From Verrucomicrobiota bacterium (GTDB taxonomy: Bacteria > Verrucomicrobiota > Verrucomicrobiia > Opitutales > Opitutaceae): a stretch of 8,232 nucleotides of DNA. The stretch's first letter is position 1, and each line of letters opens with the position of its first letter. Location of the stretch: assembly GCA_023443985.1 (NCBI GenBank), contig JAEZSJ010000117.1, forward strand, positions 1 through 8,232, in the 5' to 3' direction. Under the pieces are notes generated by a model, which had not been told where the DNA came from, did no database searches, and saw nothing but the letters and a program-made list of their open reading frames with translations. This document shows positions 1-6,260 of the stretch, piece after piece. The translations under genes were made by a program, and so were the position numbers.

Positions 1-682
1 CGACAAAGCCGCTGACCGCGAGCACGGCGCGCGTGAGCGCCGGCAGCTCCGCCCCGCGCAGCTGCTCGCGGAAGATCGCCTGGAACCGCGGCACCACGAA
101 GACCATCAGGCCGCCGAGGATCAGGAGGGTGACCGTGAGCACCGCCGCCGGATAGGCGAGCGCCGCCTTCACCTTGCGACGGATACGCTCGCTCTTCTCC
201 AGGAAGCGCGCGAGCTGGAGCATCGCCACCTCGAGCCGGCCGCTCGCCTCCCCGGCGCGGACCATGCCGAGGTAGACGGAGGGAAACGCCCGCCGTTGCC
301 GCGCCATCGCCGCCGACAACGGCTCACCGGCCACGATCGCGGCCGCGAGCTCGCCGATGACGAAACGGAACGCCGGCCGCCGTTCCTGGCGCTCGAGCAC
401 CTTGAGGGCGCGCAGCAGCGGCAAGCCGGCCTGCAGGAGCGTGCCGAGCTGGCGCGTGAAATCCGCGAGACCTTGCGCACCCACGGGAGACCCGAAGCAG
501 ACCGGCGGTCGGACCGGCCGGACCGGCGCGTCGTCCGGGCGGGCCCCGCCCGGGGCGAGTCGTGTGGGGAACCAGCCGAGCTGCTTCACCTCGGCGGTGG
601 CGCACTCCACCGTGGCGGCCTCCAACGTGCCGCGATGCTCCCGCCCCAGTTCGTCGACCGCCGTGAAGTCGTAGCTCGGCAT
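1..682 (-). CDS. gspF: Type II secretion / type IV pilus inner-membrane platform protein GspF/PilC, N-terminal 227 residues (3' end beyond the window)
   Basis: Reading from ATG at 682 leftward gives 227 residues with no stop before the window edge, so about half of a usual ~400-residue protein is seen. Residues 1-43 match the family's opening (MPSYDFTAVDELGREHRGTL, then a GWFPTRL turn). A Pro/Gly/Arg-rich linker covers about 44-68. The first T2SSF helical domain follows at about 72-195, with FTRQLGTLLQAGLPLLRAL (75-93), an MVRAGEASGRLE segment (140-151), RRKVKAALAYPAAVL (168-182) and VVPRFQAIF (196-204). One membrane helix is predicted at about 177-197. In this family the protein sits in the inner membrane, contacts the assembly ATPase and organises pseudopilus or pilus assembly. 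GspF and PilC cannot be told apart without the neighbours to the left. No strong ribosome-binding site precedes the ATG; GGAA lies 6-9 bases upstream. Nothing looks broken in the visible part. Confidence 0.9.
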   Translation of the reverse strand, partial: MPSYDFTAVDELGREHRGTLEAATVECATAEVKQLGWFPTRLAPGGARPDDAPVRPVRPPVCFGSPVGAQGLADFTRQLGTLLQAGLPLLRALKVLERQERRPAFRFVIGELAAAIVAGEPLSAAMARQRRAFPSVYLGMVRAGEASGRLEVAMLQLARFLEKSERIRRKVKAALAYPAAVLTVTLLILGGLMVFVVPRFQAIFREQLRGAELPALTRAVLAVSGFV

Positions 683-722
683 CCGGATTCCGAATGCCGT
701 CTCCGGGGACGCGTGTGAAGCG

Positions 723-758
723 AAAACTCGCCGGCTGTCGCGAAGAGGCCGCGACAGC
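723..758 (-). terminator. Possible intrinsic terminator after the FAD oxidoreductase gene
   Basis: A perfect 9-bp inverted repeat (GCTGTCGCG at 734-742, CGCGACAGC at 750-758) with a 7-base loop starts 8 bases past the oxidoreductase stop codon. Reading on the minus strand, a TTTT run (726-723) follows the stem after seven bases, so the T tract is short and displaced from the usual position. The hairpin lies between the oxidoreductase and gspF, which suggests the two are not simply one operon. It could instead act as an mRNA-stabilising 3' hairpin. Confidence 0.45.
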
Positions 759-765
759 GGCTCGT

Positions 766-2196
766 TCACCGCGGCTGCAGCACGTGCTGGTTGGCCATCA
801 TGATGCCGCTCAGCATCGAACCGGTGATGCCGAGGTAGCCCTGGTCGGTGCCGATGAGGACCAGGTTGGCGCAGGGGGTGCGGCCGTCCCGGACCTTGCG
901 CGGCGCGCCGTAGATCGCCCCGCGGAGGTGGCCGGTGTAGCGCTGCACGGTGAGCGGCGTGAACATGTCGGTCGCCACGGTGGCCGCCTCCAGCGCGCCG
1001 GGCGCCAGCGGGGCGACGAACCGGCGGGCGCTCGCGACCGCGGCATCGAACCACTGGCGCTTGGCCGCCCGGTACTCGGGCTCCGGCATCGCCGCCCAGG
1101 CGGCATGGCTCGCGAGGCAGGTCACGCGCAGGCAGCCCTCGGCCATCGTGCGGCCGCCGAAGTCGAAGTTGTTCGGGAAACAGATCACCCCGCTCCGCGG
1201 ATCGACCGGCTCGGCGGGGTTGACGAACTCGAAGCGCTCGGAGTCGTTGAAGAACACGATCGTCTCGCGCCAGCCGAAGTCCTGCGGCTGGGTTCGGAGC
1301 ACGCTGATCGTCTCCACAAACCCGAGTCGGCCGTCGTCGGACGGGGCCGGCGCGGCGACCGGGCCGGCGCCGGCCTGGTCGGCGCAGAGCTGTCGCGTCT
1401 CGTCGGCTCCGGCGGAGCTGAGCACCCAGTCGGCGGTCACCGTCTCGCCGTTGTCGAGTTCGAGGGCGGTCACGCGGCCGCCGGCGGTGCGAAGCCGGCG
1501 CACGCCGCACTTCATCCGCCGTTCGCCGCCGTTCGCGCGCAGGCGTTCGGTCAGCAGCCGCAACAGCACCCGGATGCCCTCGAACGGCCGGGCGAAACCC
1601 TCGAGGTAGACCGCCTTGAACATGATCACGAACTGCAACGCATCCATGTCGCGGGGCGTCGCGCTGCCGTAGTAGAAAAGCGGACAGAGCAGCATGTCCT
1701 CGAGCACCGGGTCGCTGATGTGGCGGCGCACCATCTCGCGCGCGGTGAAGCCGGGGGAGGCGCTCACGGTGTCGTCGAACGCGCGGACTTCGCCGAGGAA
1801 GCGGCGGAAGGCGTCGACTTGCGCCGGGAACTCGCGCGCCACCTCGGACTCCAGGACGGCGGCGTCGTTGGTGAAGCGCAGTTCGCGCCCGGGAAACCGC
1901 ACTGCGGAGCCGAGCTGCGGGCAGAGGTCGAGGGCGTCGCGCTCGATCCGGAGCTGGCGCAGAAGCTTGCCGAGGGCGGTGCCGCGCACCTCGCGGGGCA
2001 CGTAGTTCGTCATCGCGTGCAGGCCCACGTCGTACTTCCGGCCGGCGACGCTGTAGAAGCTGTTCAGCCCGCCGACCACGTTGTGCCGCTCGAAAAGGCA
2101 GACTCTTTTCCCGAAATGGGCCAGCCGCACTCCGGCGGCCAAGGCGGAAAGTCCGGCTCCGATGATCGCGACGTCGTAATGGCTGGCGGTGGGCAT
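766..2196 (-). CDS. Phytoene-desaturase/carotene-isomerase-like FAD-dependent oxidoreductase
   Basis: The protein has 476 residues. It opens with a Rossmann ADP-binding fold: HYDVAIIGAGLSALAAG (6-22, GxGxxA) and a ribose-binding acid at the end of strand 2 (E36 in CLFERHN). VGGLNSFY (41-48) and KYDVGLHAMTNY (54-65) follow, typical of the CrtI/CrtISO/retinol-saturase branch. The C-terminus has TPLTVQRYTG (413-422) and the closing FAD motif NLVLIGTDQGYLGITGSM (444-461), then SGIMMAN. Length fits the family. Members oxidise, saturate or isomerise polyene or other lipid-like substrates; the substrate here cannot be read from sequence and no carotenoid genes are adjacent. An open frame continues upstream to 2427, but the extra 77 residues have no family character and the Rossmann strand begins right after the chosen ATG. 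No Shine-Dalgarno sequence is visible. Codon use shows no sign of recent transfer. Confidence 0.82.
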   Translation of the reverse strand: MPTASHYDVAIIGAGLSALAAGVRLAHFGKRVCLFERHNVVGGLNSFYSVAGRKYDVGLHAMTNYVPREVRGTALGKLLRQLRIERDALDLCPQLGSAVRFPGRELRFTNDAAVLESEVAREFPAQVDAFRRFLGEVRAFDDTVSASPGFTAREMVRRHISDPVLEDMLLCPLFYYGSATPRDMDALQFVIMFKAVYLEGFARPFEGIRVLLRLLTERLRANGGERRMKCGVRRLRTAGGRVTALELDNGETVTADWVLSSAGADETRQLCADQAGAGPVAAPAPSDDGRLGFVETISVLRTQPQDFGWRETIVFFNDSERFEFVNPAEPVDPRSGVICFPNNFDFGGRTMAEGCLRVTCLASHAAWAAMPEPEYRAAKRQWFDAAVASARRFVAPLAPGALEAATVATDMFTPLTVQRYTGHLRGAIYGAPRKVRDGRTPCANLVLIGTDQGYLGITGSMLSGIMMANQHVLQPR

Positions 2197-2438
2197 GGCT
2201 TGGCGGACCGCCGAAACTCTCGGGCGGCCCGCTGCGGAGCAATGCCCAAGTGCGGCCAGCGGGCGGTCCTCCGGAATCCTCCCGCAGGAAACCTTCTCCG
2301 CGAGGTGGACGCTCCGCACAAACGGGATACCTGATGGCGTTACATTTCCGGCGGCTCGGTCCGATAGTACCCTAGGTAGACCGGCGTCAGCCTCGCTCCG
2401 CCTGGACCGGCAGGCCCCACCCCGCAACCCGCATTCCC
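2197..2438. promoter_or_regulatory. Divergent intergenic region between the FAD oxidoreductase and the receiver-HDOD gene
   Basis: This stretch separates two genes reading away from each other, so it should hold promoters for both. The best plus-strand candidate is weak: TTACAT at 2340-2345, a 17-base spacer and GATAGT at 2363-2368 (four of six matches to TATAAT but a poor -35), about 70 bases before the HDOD start. A short palindrome (GGCGG-A-CCGCC, 2202-2212) lies six bases upstream of the oxidoreductase ATG, and a longer inverted repeat at 2227-2264 is listed separately. No small gene, tRNA or riboswitch is recognisable. That promoters exist here is inferred from gene orientation; the exact sites are guesses. 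Confidence 0.4.
2227..2264. repeat. Inverted repeat with perfect 8-bp arms in the divergent promoter region
   Basis: GCCCGCTG (2227-2234) and CAGCGGGC (2257-2264) are exact reverse complements separated by 22 bases. The repeat lies 31 bases upstream of the oxidoreductase ATG. It could be an operator for a dimeric regulator (arm centres 30 bp apart, about three helical turns) or a stem-loop in the oxidoreductase leader RNA. In DNA this GC-rich an 8-bp repeat can also arise by chance. Confidence 0.35.
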
Positions 2439-4136
2439 ATGGCCAACGTCATCCTCCTCGACGCGAATGAAGTCGCGGGCCGCGCCATGCAGGGAATCCT
2501 GGCCCGCGGCCATCACCGGTGCGTCGCCGCCACGACCTCCGCGGAGGCGTGGCGCCTGTTGCGCGAGCGCGTGAACATGGACGTGATGTTCCTCGAACTG
2601 GAGCTCAAGGGCGAGAAGGGCATCGATTTCCTGGAGCGGCTCCGTGCCGACTGGTTCCTCAAACAGCTCCCGGTGGTCGTCTACACCACTATCGGCGACC
2701 ACGCGATCGTGCGGAAGGTGCTGCAACTGAAGGTGCAGAACTACCTGATCAAGCCGTACAACGATGAACACATCTTCCGCGAGGTCCTGAAGGCCTGCGC
2801 GAACCCCTGGCGCAACCTGCAGTTCGAGGAGGACAAGTCGTTCTGCGCGCAGATGGGCTACGCCCCGGACACCCTGCGGGCGATGCGCACCTCCCTGGCC
2901 GAGTCGCTCGAGAAGAGCCGGGAGTTTTTCGAGGGCTGCGTGACTTCGCGCAATCCGCCGCAGGTCCACGCTCGCATCGACACGATTGCCGAGAAGGCGG
3001 AGGCAGCCGGCGTGTGGGGCGTGGTCGAATACATGGCCGCCCTCAAGGAGAAGGCCACCGAGGGCGACTGGGGCTTCTTCAAACGTTGTCCCGAGGACCT
3101 CGACTACGCCCGCGAACTCATCCTGCTCCACCTCGACCCGAAACGCGTCCCCACCGGAGCGATGTCCGAGGAGGAGAAGGAGGCGCAGCGCGAGAGCCAG
3201 GCGCGGGCCCTCTGGATGAACGCCGATGTCGACCACGCCGGCCCGATGGCCGCCCCCGAGGAGGTGCTCCTCCAGGCCGAGGCGCTTCCCGCCTGCCCCA
3301 CGATCGACTCGGTCGCCGCCGGCTTCCAGATGACGGCGGACCGCACCGCCGCGAACCTCAATCAGATCAACGATCTGGTCGCCAAGGATCCCTCGCTCAT
3401 CACCCAGGTCATCGTCGCCGCGAACCATCTGCAGCACGATGAGATGACGGTGATCGACGACCCGCGCACCGCCGTGGGCCTGCTGGGCAACATCAAGCTC
3501 AGCGCCATCGCGAAGACGTTGCCGACGATCCCTGCGCGCCACATGCACGTGCCGCCGATTTCGTGGGTGCAGTTCTGGATGTTCCAGATGGGTGTCGCGC
3601 GGCTGGCGCAGTTCACCGCACGTTATCTGGAGTTCGACTCGCTCGTCGGCCGCGCCTACACGGCCGGACTCATCCAGGACCTCGGAAAACTGCTTCTCGT
3701 GAAGCTCTTCCCGTTCGCGTTTCCCGCGATCGTGAACTACGCCCGCGAGCACAAGGTCCCGTTGCACGAGGCCGAGCGGAAGTACCTCGGCTGCACCACG
3801 CGCGAGATCGGCGAGCGGTTTGCCCGGAAACAGGGGCTCCCCGCCCCGTTCTGCAGCGTGATCCGCTGGACCGAGGCGCCGGAGAAGGCGGGCGACGATC
3901 TTGAGCTCGCCGGGGTCGTCTCGCTGGCCCGCGACCTTTGCCTCTACAACCACGTCGGCTTCTGCGGCGACACGGTGAAGGACACCGCGCCCTCACTCGA
4001 GGAGACCGTGGCCTGGCAGGCGTTGCGGCCGCGGGTTTTCCCGAGCTTCAACATGAAGAAGTTCGAGTCCGAGGCGCACGAGCTCTGCCTCCAATTGCGC
4101 CAGACCCTTGCCGGCAAGCAGCAGGACGGCGGCTGA
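2439..4136 (+). CDS. Receiver-HDOD domain signalling protein with Asp-to-Glu phosphoacceptor
   Basis: The protein has 565 residues. Residues 1-120 form a CheY-like receiver: strand 1 VILLDAN (4-10), strand 3 DVMFLELEL (48-56), switch Thr T83 in VVVYTT, and the invariant Lys-Pro K105-P106 in NYLIKPYN. The phosphoacceptor position is E53, not Asp, and the second acidic-pocket residue is A9. Residues 140-235 are helical and resemble an HPt domain without its His. About 275-510 is an HDOD domain: AEALPACPTID (280-290), LVAKDPSLITQVIVAANH (313-330), TAGLIQDLGKLLL (408-420) and CTTREIGERFARKQGLP (452-468). HD-type metal ligands are missing (Q413 where HD proteins have His), as expected because HDOD domains are non-catalytic. 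Receiver-HDOD proteins act in cytoplasmic signalling, often tied to motility, chemotaxis or cyclic-di-GMP. No Shine-Dalgarno sequence precedes the ATG; the receiver begins at once, which supports this start. Confidence 0.9.
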   Translation: MANVILLDANEVAGRAMQGILARGHHRCVAATTSAEAWRLLRERVNMDVMFLELELKGEKGIDFLERLRADWFLKQLPVVVYTTIGDHAIVRKVLQLKVQNYLIKPYNDEHIFREVLKACANPWRNLQFEEDKSFCAQMGYAPDTLRAMRTSLAESLEKSREFFEGCVTSRNPPQVHARIDTIAEKAEAAGVWGVVEYMAALKEKATEGDWGFFKRCPEDLDYARELILLHLDPKRVPTGAMSEEEKEAQRESQARALWMNADVDHAGPMAAPEEVLLQAEALPACPTIDSVAAGFQMTADRTAANLNQINDLVAKDPSLITQVIVAANHLQHDEMTVIDDPRTAVGLLGNIKLSAIAKTLPTIPARHMHVPPISWVQFWMFQMGVARLAQFTARYLEFDSLVGRAYTAGLIQDLGKLLLVKLFPFAFPAIVNYAREHKVPLHEAERKYLGCTTREIGERFARKQGLPAPFCSVIRWTEAPEKAGDDLELAGVVSLARDLCLYNHVGFCGDTVKDTAPSLEETVAWQALRPRVFPSFNMKKFESEAHELCLQLRQTLAGKQQDGG

Positions 4137-4182
4137 CAGGCGGCGGAATCTCGCCGCAGCGTTCAGTCGCCCCGGGCAGGTC

Positions 4183-4410
4183 ATGATGAAAGAGGAACGA
4201 CAGCTTGCAGTCGCGCCGCGCGATCGGCGCGGGTATGTCGCCTACTTGGCGGTTCTCACACTTGTCGCGCTCGGCATGTGTGCGGTTGCGCCGAGCCGTG
4301 CCGGTCGACTGCTGGGGATCGGGTTCACGCTGATCCTTCTGCCACTGCCGCTGGTGGTTCTCCGCTTCACGCGCCCACCCCGGTGCCCGCGCCGGGGCGA
4401 CGGGACCTGA
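4183..4410 (+). CDS. Small two-helix membrane protein, unknown function
   Basis: This 75-residue frame starts 46 bp after the HDOD stop on the same strand. It has a charged N-terminus (MMKEERQLAVAPRDRRG), a hydrophobic segment at about 18-36 (YVAYLAVLTLVALGMCAVA), a short SRAGR turn and a second segment at about 43-62 rich in Leu/Ile/Pro. The tail is basic (RFTRPPRCPRRGDGT). Basic residues at both ends predict a hairpin with both termini in the cytoplasm. CAGG shortly before the ATG is the nearest thing to a ribosome-binding site; a second ATG at 4186 is equally possible. The frame is open upstream to 4108, but that would overlap the HDOD gene and add a non-hydrophobic stretch. I do not recognise a family. 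Support is its two clean membrane segments and its position filling the gap before the convergent peroxidase gene. Confidence 0.5.
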   Translation: MMKEERQLAVAPRDRRGYVAYLAVLTLVALGMCAVAPSRAGRLLGIGFTLILLPLPLVVLRFTRPPRCPRRGDGT

Positions 4411-4438
4411 AGCCGGCGACCGGGAGCGGCGCGGACGC

Positions 4439-6043
4439 TCAAAGGGCGCGCAGGTAGGCCACGAGGTCGGACTTCTCCTCGGCCGCCAGCTTCGTGCCGA
4501 GCACGAGGTTGAAGAACTCGACGGTATCCTCGAGGGTGAGGCAGCGGCCGTCGTGCAGATAGGGCGGGCTCTCCTTGATGCCGCGCAACGTGAACGTCTT
4601 GATCGGGCCGTCCGGCGCCTCGTTCGTGAACCGCTCGAGACGCAGGTCGTGCATCTGCTGGTCCATGTACATCGGCGGCACATGGCAGTCGGCGCACCTG
4701 CCCTTCCCGAAGAACACCGCCTCGCCGCGCACCTCCTTCGCACTCGCCTTCGTCGGGTCGAGACGGCCGCTGGTGTCGAGCTTGGGCGCCGGCGGCAGGT
4801 CGAACATGTTTTGCATCTGCGCCATGTGGCTGACCTGCACGCGGTCGAGGATCATCAGGCCCTTCTTCATCGCGTGGATCGGGTCGCCGTTGAAGTACGC
4901 GGTGCGCTGTTCGAACTCCGTGAAGTCCTCCACCGAGCGCAGGCTGCGCTTCGATCCGTGGATCTGCTGGTTGAACAGCGCGCGCAGGCTCGTTGTATCG
5001 AGACGGAAGCGACGTTGCTGCGGCCGGTCGTCGGGGTTGAGGTGGAACTGGCCGGTCGTGTGGCCGTTGATGTGGCAGTCGAGGCAGCTCACGCCGAGGC
5101 TCGGGGCGCGGGACTTGCGGTCGTCGGTCGGGTTGAACTCCTCCTGCGGCAACGGCGTGAGGAGCAGGCGCAGGCCGTCGAGTTGCACCGGGGTGAGCAG
5201 GTCCTTGAAGAGCCGGTAGTAGTTGTTGATCGAGACGACCTCGCCGCGGGACACGTCGCCGAGCTCCGGGCGGTTCTGCAGGAAGAGGGCCGGCGGGAAC
5301 TCCGGCAGGAACGCCTCGGGGAGGTCGAAGTCGACGTCGAAGCGCTGCAGCCGCGGGAACATTGCGGTCTGCACCTGCGGGAAGACCTGCCCGCCCGTGG
5401 CCTGTTTCGGGTGCGGGAGCGAGGGATACGGGAAGATGCCGCGCCGTCGGATTTCCTCCGGGGCCATCGCGGCGAGCGCCGCCCAGTCGAGACCGGCGGG
5501 CAGGCGCGCCGTGGGGCCGACGGCGAGCGGCTTGCCGCGGGTCATCTTCGCCTCGGGGTCGAGCTTGGGCGTGAGATTGTAGCGGGCCTCGAGGAGCTGT
5601 CGTTGAGCGGCCATCACGGCGTCCTTCGCGGCGATGTCGTTGTGCATGATCTCGTCGGGCGACTGCTGGGGCCGCTCGGCGTTGAGCGGGTCGCGGTAGA
5701 AGTCGAACCCGCGGACTTCTCCGTCATTGGGCTGCGTCGCGAACGCGCCGGAGGACGGCGTGGCGTGCGCGGCGAGGTACTCGATCATGCGGTCGTGCTC
5801 GCTCTTCCGCTGCTCCGGGCGGGTGATCGGCACCTGATGGACGGTCTGGGCCTCCTGCACCGCGTCGGGGGCGAGCGGCGGAGCCGGCGAAGGCTGCGGA
5901 TTGGCGACGCGGTCGGAGCGCATCGCCGGCTGGTTGGAGCCGGGCGCCTCCGGAGTGCGTTTCTGTTGGGCGGGGAGCGCGGTCGCGGCGAGCAGCACGC
6001 CGACGAAAAGAACGGAGGCAAGCGGGCACGGTTGTTGGTTCAT
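4439..6043 (-). CDS. Exported di-haem cytochrome c peroxidase/MauG-like protein with long N-terminal extension
   Basis: The protein has 534 residues. It begins with a Sec signal peptide: MNQQPCPLASVLFVGVLLAA, then TALPA with likely cleavage after A25. Two c-type haem sites are visible: CLDCH at 320-324 and CADCH at 450-454. The C-terminal haem domain ends with RGIKESPPYLHDGRCLTLED (487-506), the typical substrate-loop motif of bacterial di-haem peroxidases, and EKSDLVAYLRAL. The 130-residue spacing between haems fits the family, which reduces H2O2 (or, for MauG relatives, oxidises a protein substrate) in the periplasm. The odd part is the roughly 295 residues before the first haem site, which contain no cysteine: a Pro/Gln-rich segment up to about 60, then a conserved-looking region with FDVDFDLPEAFLPEFP (235-250) and NNYYRLFKDLLTP (273-285). 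The ATG at 6043 is chosen because the signal peptide starts there; the frame stays open upstream without signal-like sequence. Confidence 0.87.
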   Translation of the reverse strand: MNQQPCPLASVLFVGVLLAATALPAQQKRTPEAPGSNQPAMRSDRVANPQPSPAPPLAPDAVQEAQTVHQVPITRPEQRKSEHDRMIEYLAAHATPSSGAFATQPNDGEVRGFDFYRDPLNAERPQQSPDEIMHNDIAAKDAVMAAQRQLLEARYNLTPKLDPEAKMTRGKPLAVGPTARLPAGLDWAALAAMAPEEIRRRGIFPYPSLPHPKQATGGQVFPQVQTAMFPRLQRFDVDFDLPEAFLPEFPPALFLQNRPELGDVSRGEVVSINNYYRLFKDLLTPVQLDGLRLLLTPLPQEEFNPTDDRKSRAPSLGVSCLDCHINGHTTGQFHLNPDDRPQQRRFRLDTTSLRALFNQQIHGSKRSLRSVEDFTEFEQRTAYFNGDPIHAMKKGLMILDRVQVSHMAQMQNMFDLPPAPKLDTSGRLDPTKASAKEVRGEAVFFGKGRCADCHVPPMYMDQQMHDLRLERFTNEAPDGPIKTFTLRGIKESPPYLHDGRCLTLEDTVEFFNLVLGTKLAAEEKSDLVAYLRAL

Positions 6044-6260
6044 GGCGGGTTCCGGGGAGTGGCGTCGATCCTCCCACGCCCGAACGTCGCTGTCGCCCGG
6101 AGGCGTCCCGGCCTGGTGGCGCCGCGCTTCTCCACCGTGCGGCTGGTGCATTCCCGCCCGCGTTTGTCGGGAAACCCGCCACGGGGCGCGGGCCGGACCG
6201 CATACCAGCGTCGTTTTTGGGCCTCGCGCGCCGCCACCCTGCGCGGCTACCAACGGCGCG
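6044..6260. promoter_or_regulatory. Divergent intergenic region between the peroxidase gene and thiM
   Basis: The region separates outward-reading genes and should hold both promoters. I find no convincing -35/-10 pair on either strand. No TPP-riboswitch signature is present: neither CTGAGA nor an AACCTGA-type core occurs in the expected orientation upstream of thiM. The visible structure is a nested GC-rich stem-loop at 6156-6193, listed separately, and a five-T run at 6213-6217 not preceded by a good hairpin. No small gene is supported. Confidence 0.4.
6156..6193 (+). other. Nested stem-loop with two alternative inner hairpins in the thiM/peroxidase intergenic region
   Basis: GCCCGCG (6156-6162) pairs perfectly with CGCGGGC (6187-6193). 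Inside it, CCCG at 6175-6178 can pair either with CGGG at 6168-6171 (AAA loop) or with CGGG at 6182-6185 (CCA loop), so the two inner hairpins exclude each other. The structure ends 67 bases before the thiM start and lies 112 bases upstream of the peroxidase start, so it could belong to either leader. It matches no riboswitch class I know, and base composition alone may explain it. Confidence 0.25.

Noticed and set aside
2202..2212. Palindrome GGCGG-A-CCGCC just upstream of the oxidoreductase start
   Set aside because: A one-base centre cannot form an RNA loop, and five-bp GC palindromes are common in DNA of this composition; kept only as a remark in the intergenic entry.
694..2334. Long plus-strand open frame (546 codons) opposite the FAD oxidoreductase
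   Set aside because: It is antisense to a clear family member. Its Arg/Ala/Gly/Val/His-rich translation has no domain pattern and is the usual by-product of GC-rich codon use.
2197..2427. 77-residue N-terminal extension of the FAD oxidoreductase
   Set aside because: The Rossmann strand begins within eight residues of the ATG at 2196. The extension has no family character and would fill the whole divergent promoter region.
2340..3953. Minus-strand open frame (537 codons) opposite the receiver-HDOD gene
   Set aside because: It is antisense to a well-supported two-domain protein; the translation is His/Arg/Leu-rich with no recognisable fold.
4140..4157. Hairpin GCGGCG/CGCCGC right after the HDOD stop codon, as a terminator
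   Set aside because: The six-bp stem is followed by AGCGTTCAG with no T run; a same-strand frame follows at once.
4378..4397. GC hairpin CCCCGG/CCGGGG near the end of the small membrane protein gene, as a terminator for the convergent pair
   Set aside because: It lies inside the coding region and no T tract follows on either strand.
6044..6260. TPP riboswitch upstream of thiM
   Set aside because: I looked for the CTGAGA and AACCTGA-type core elements and found neither in the correct orientation.
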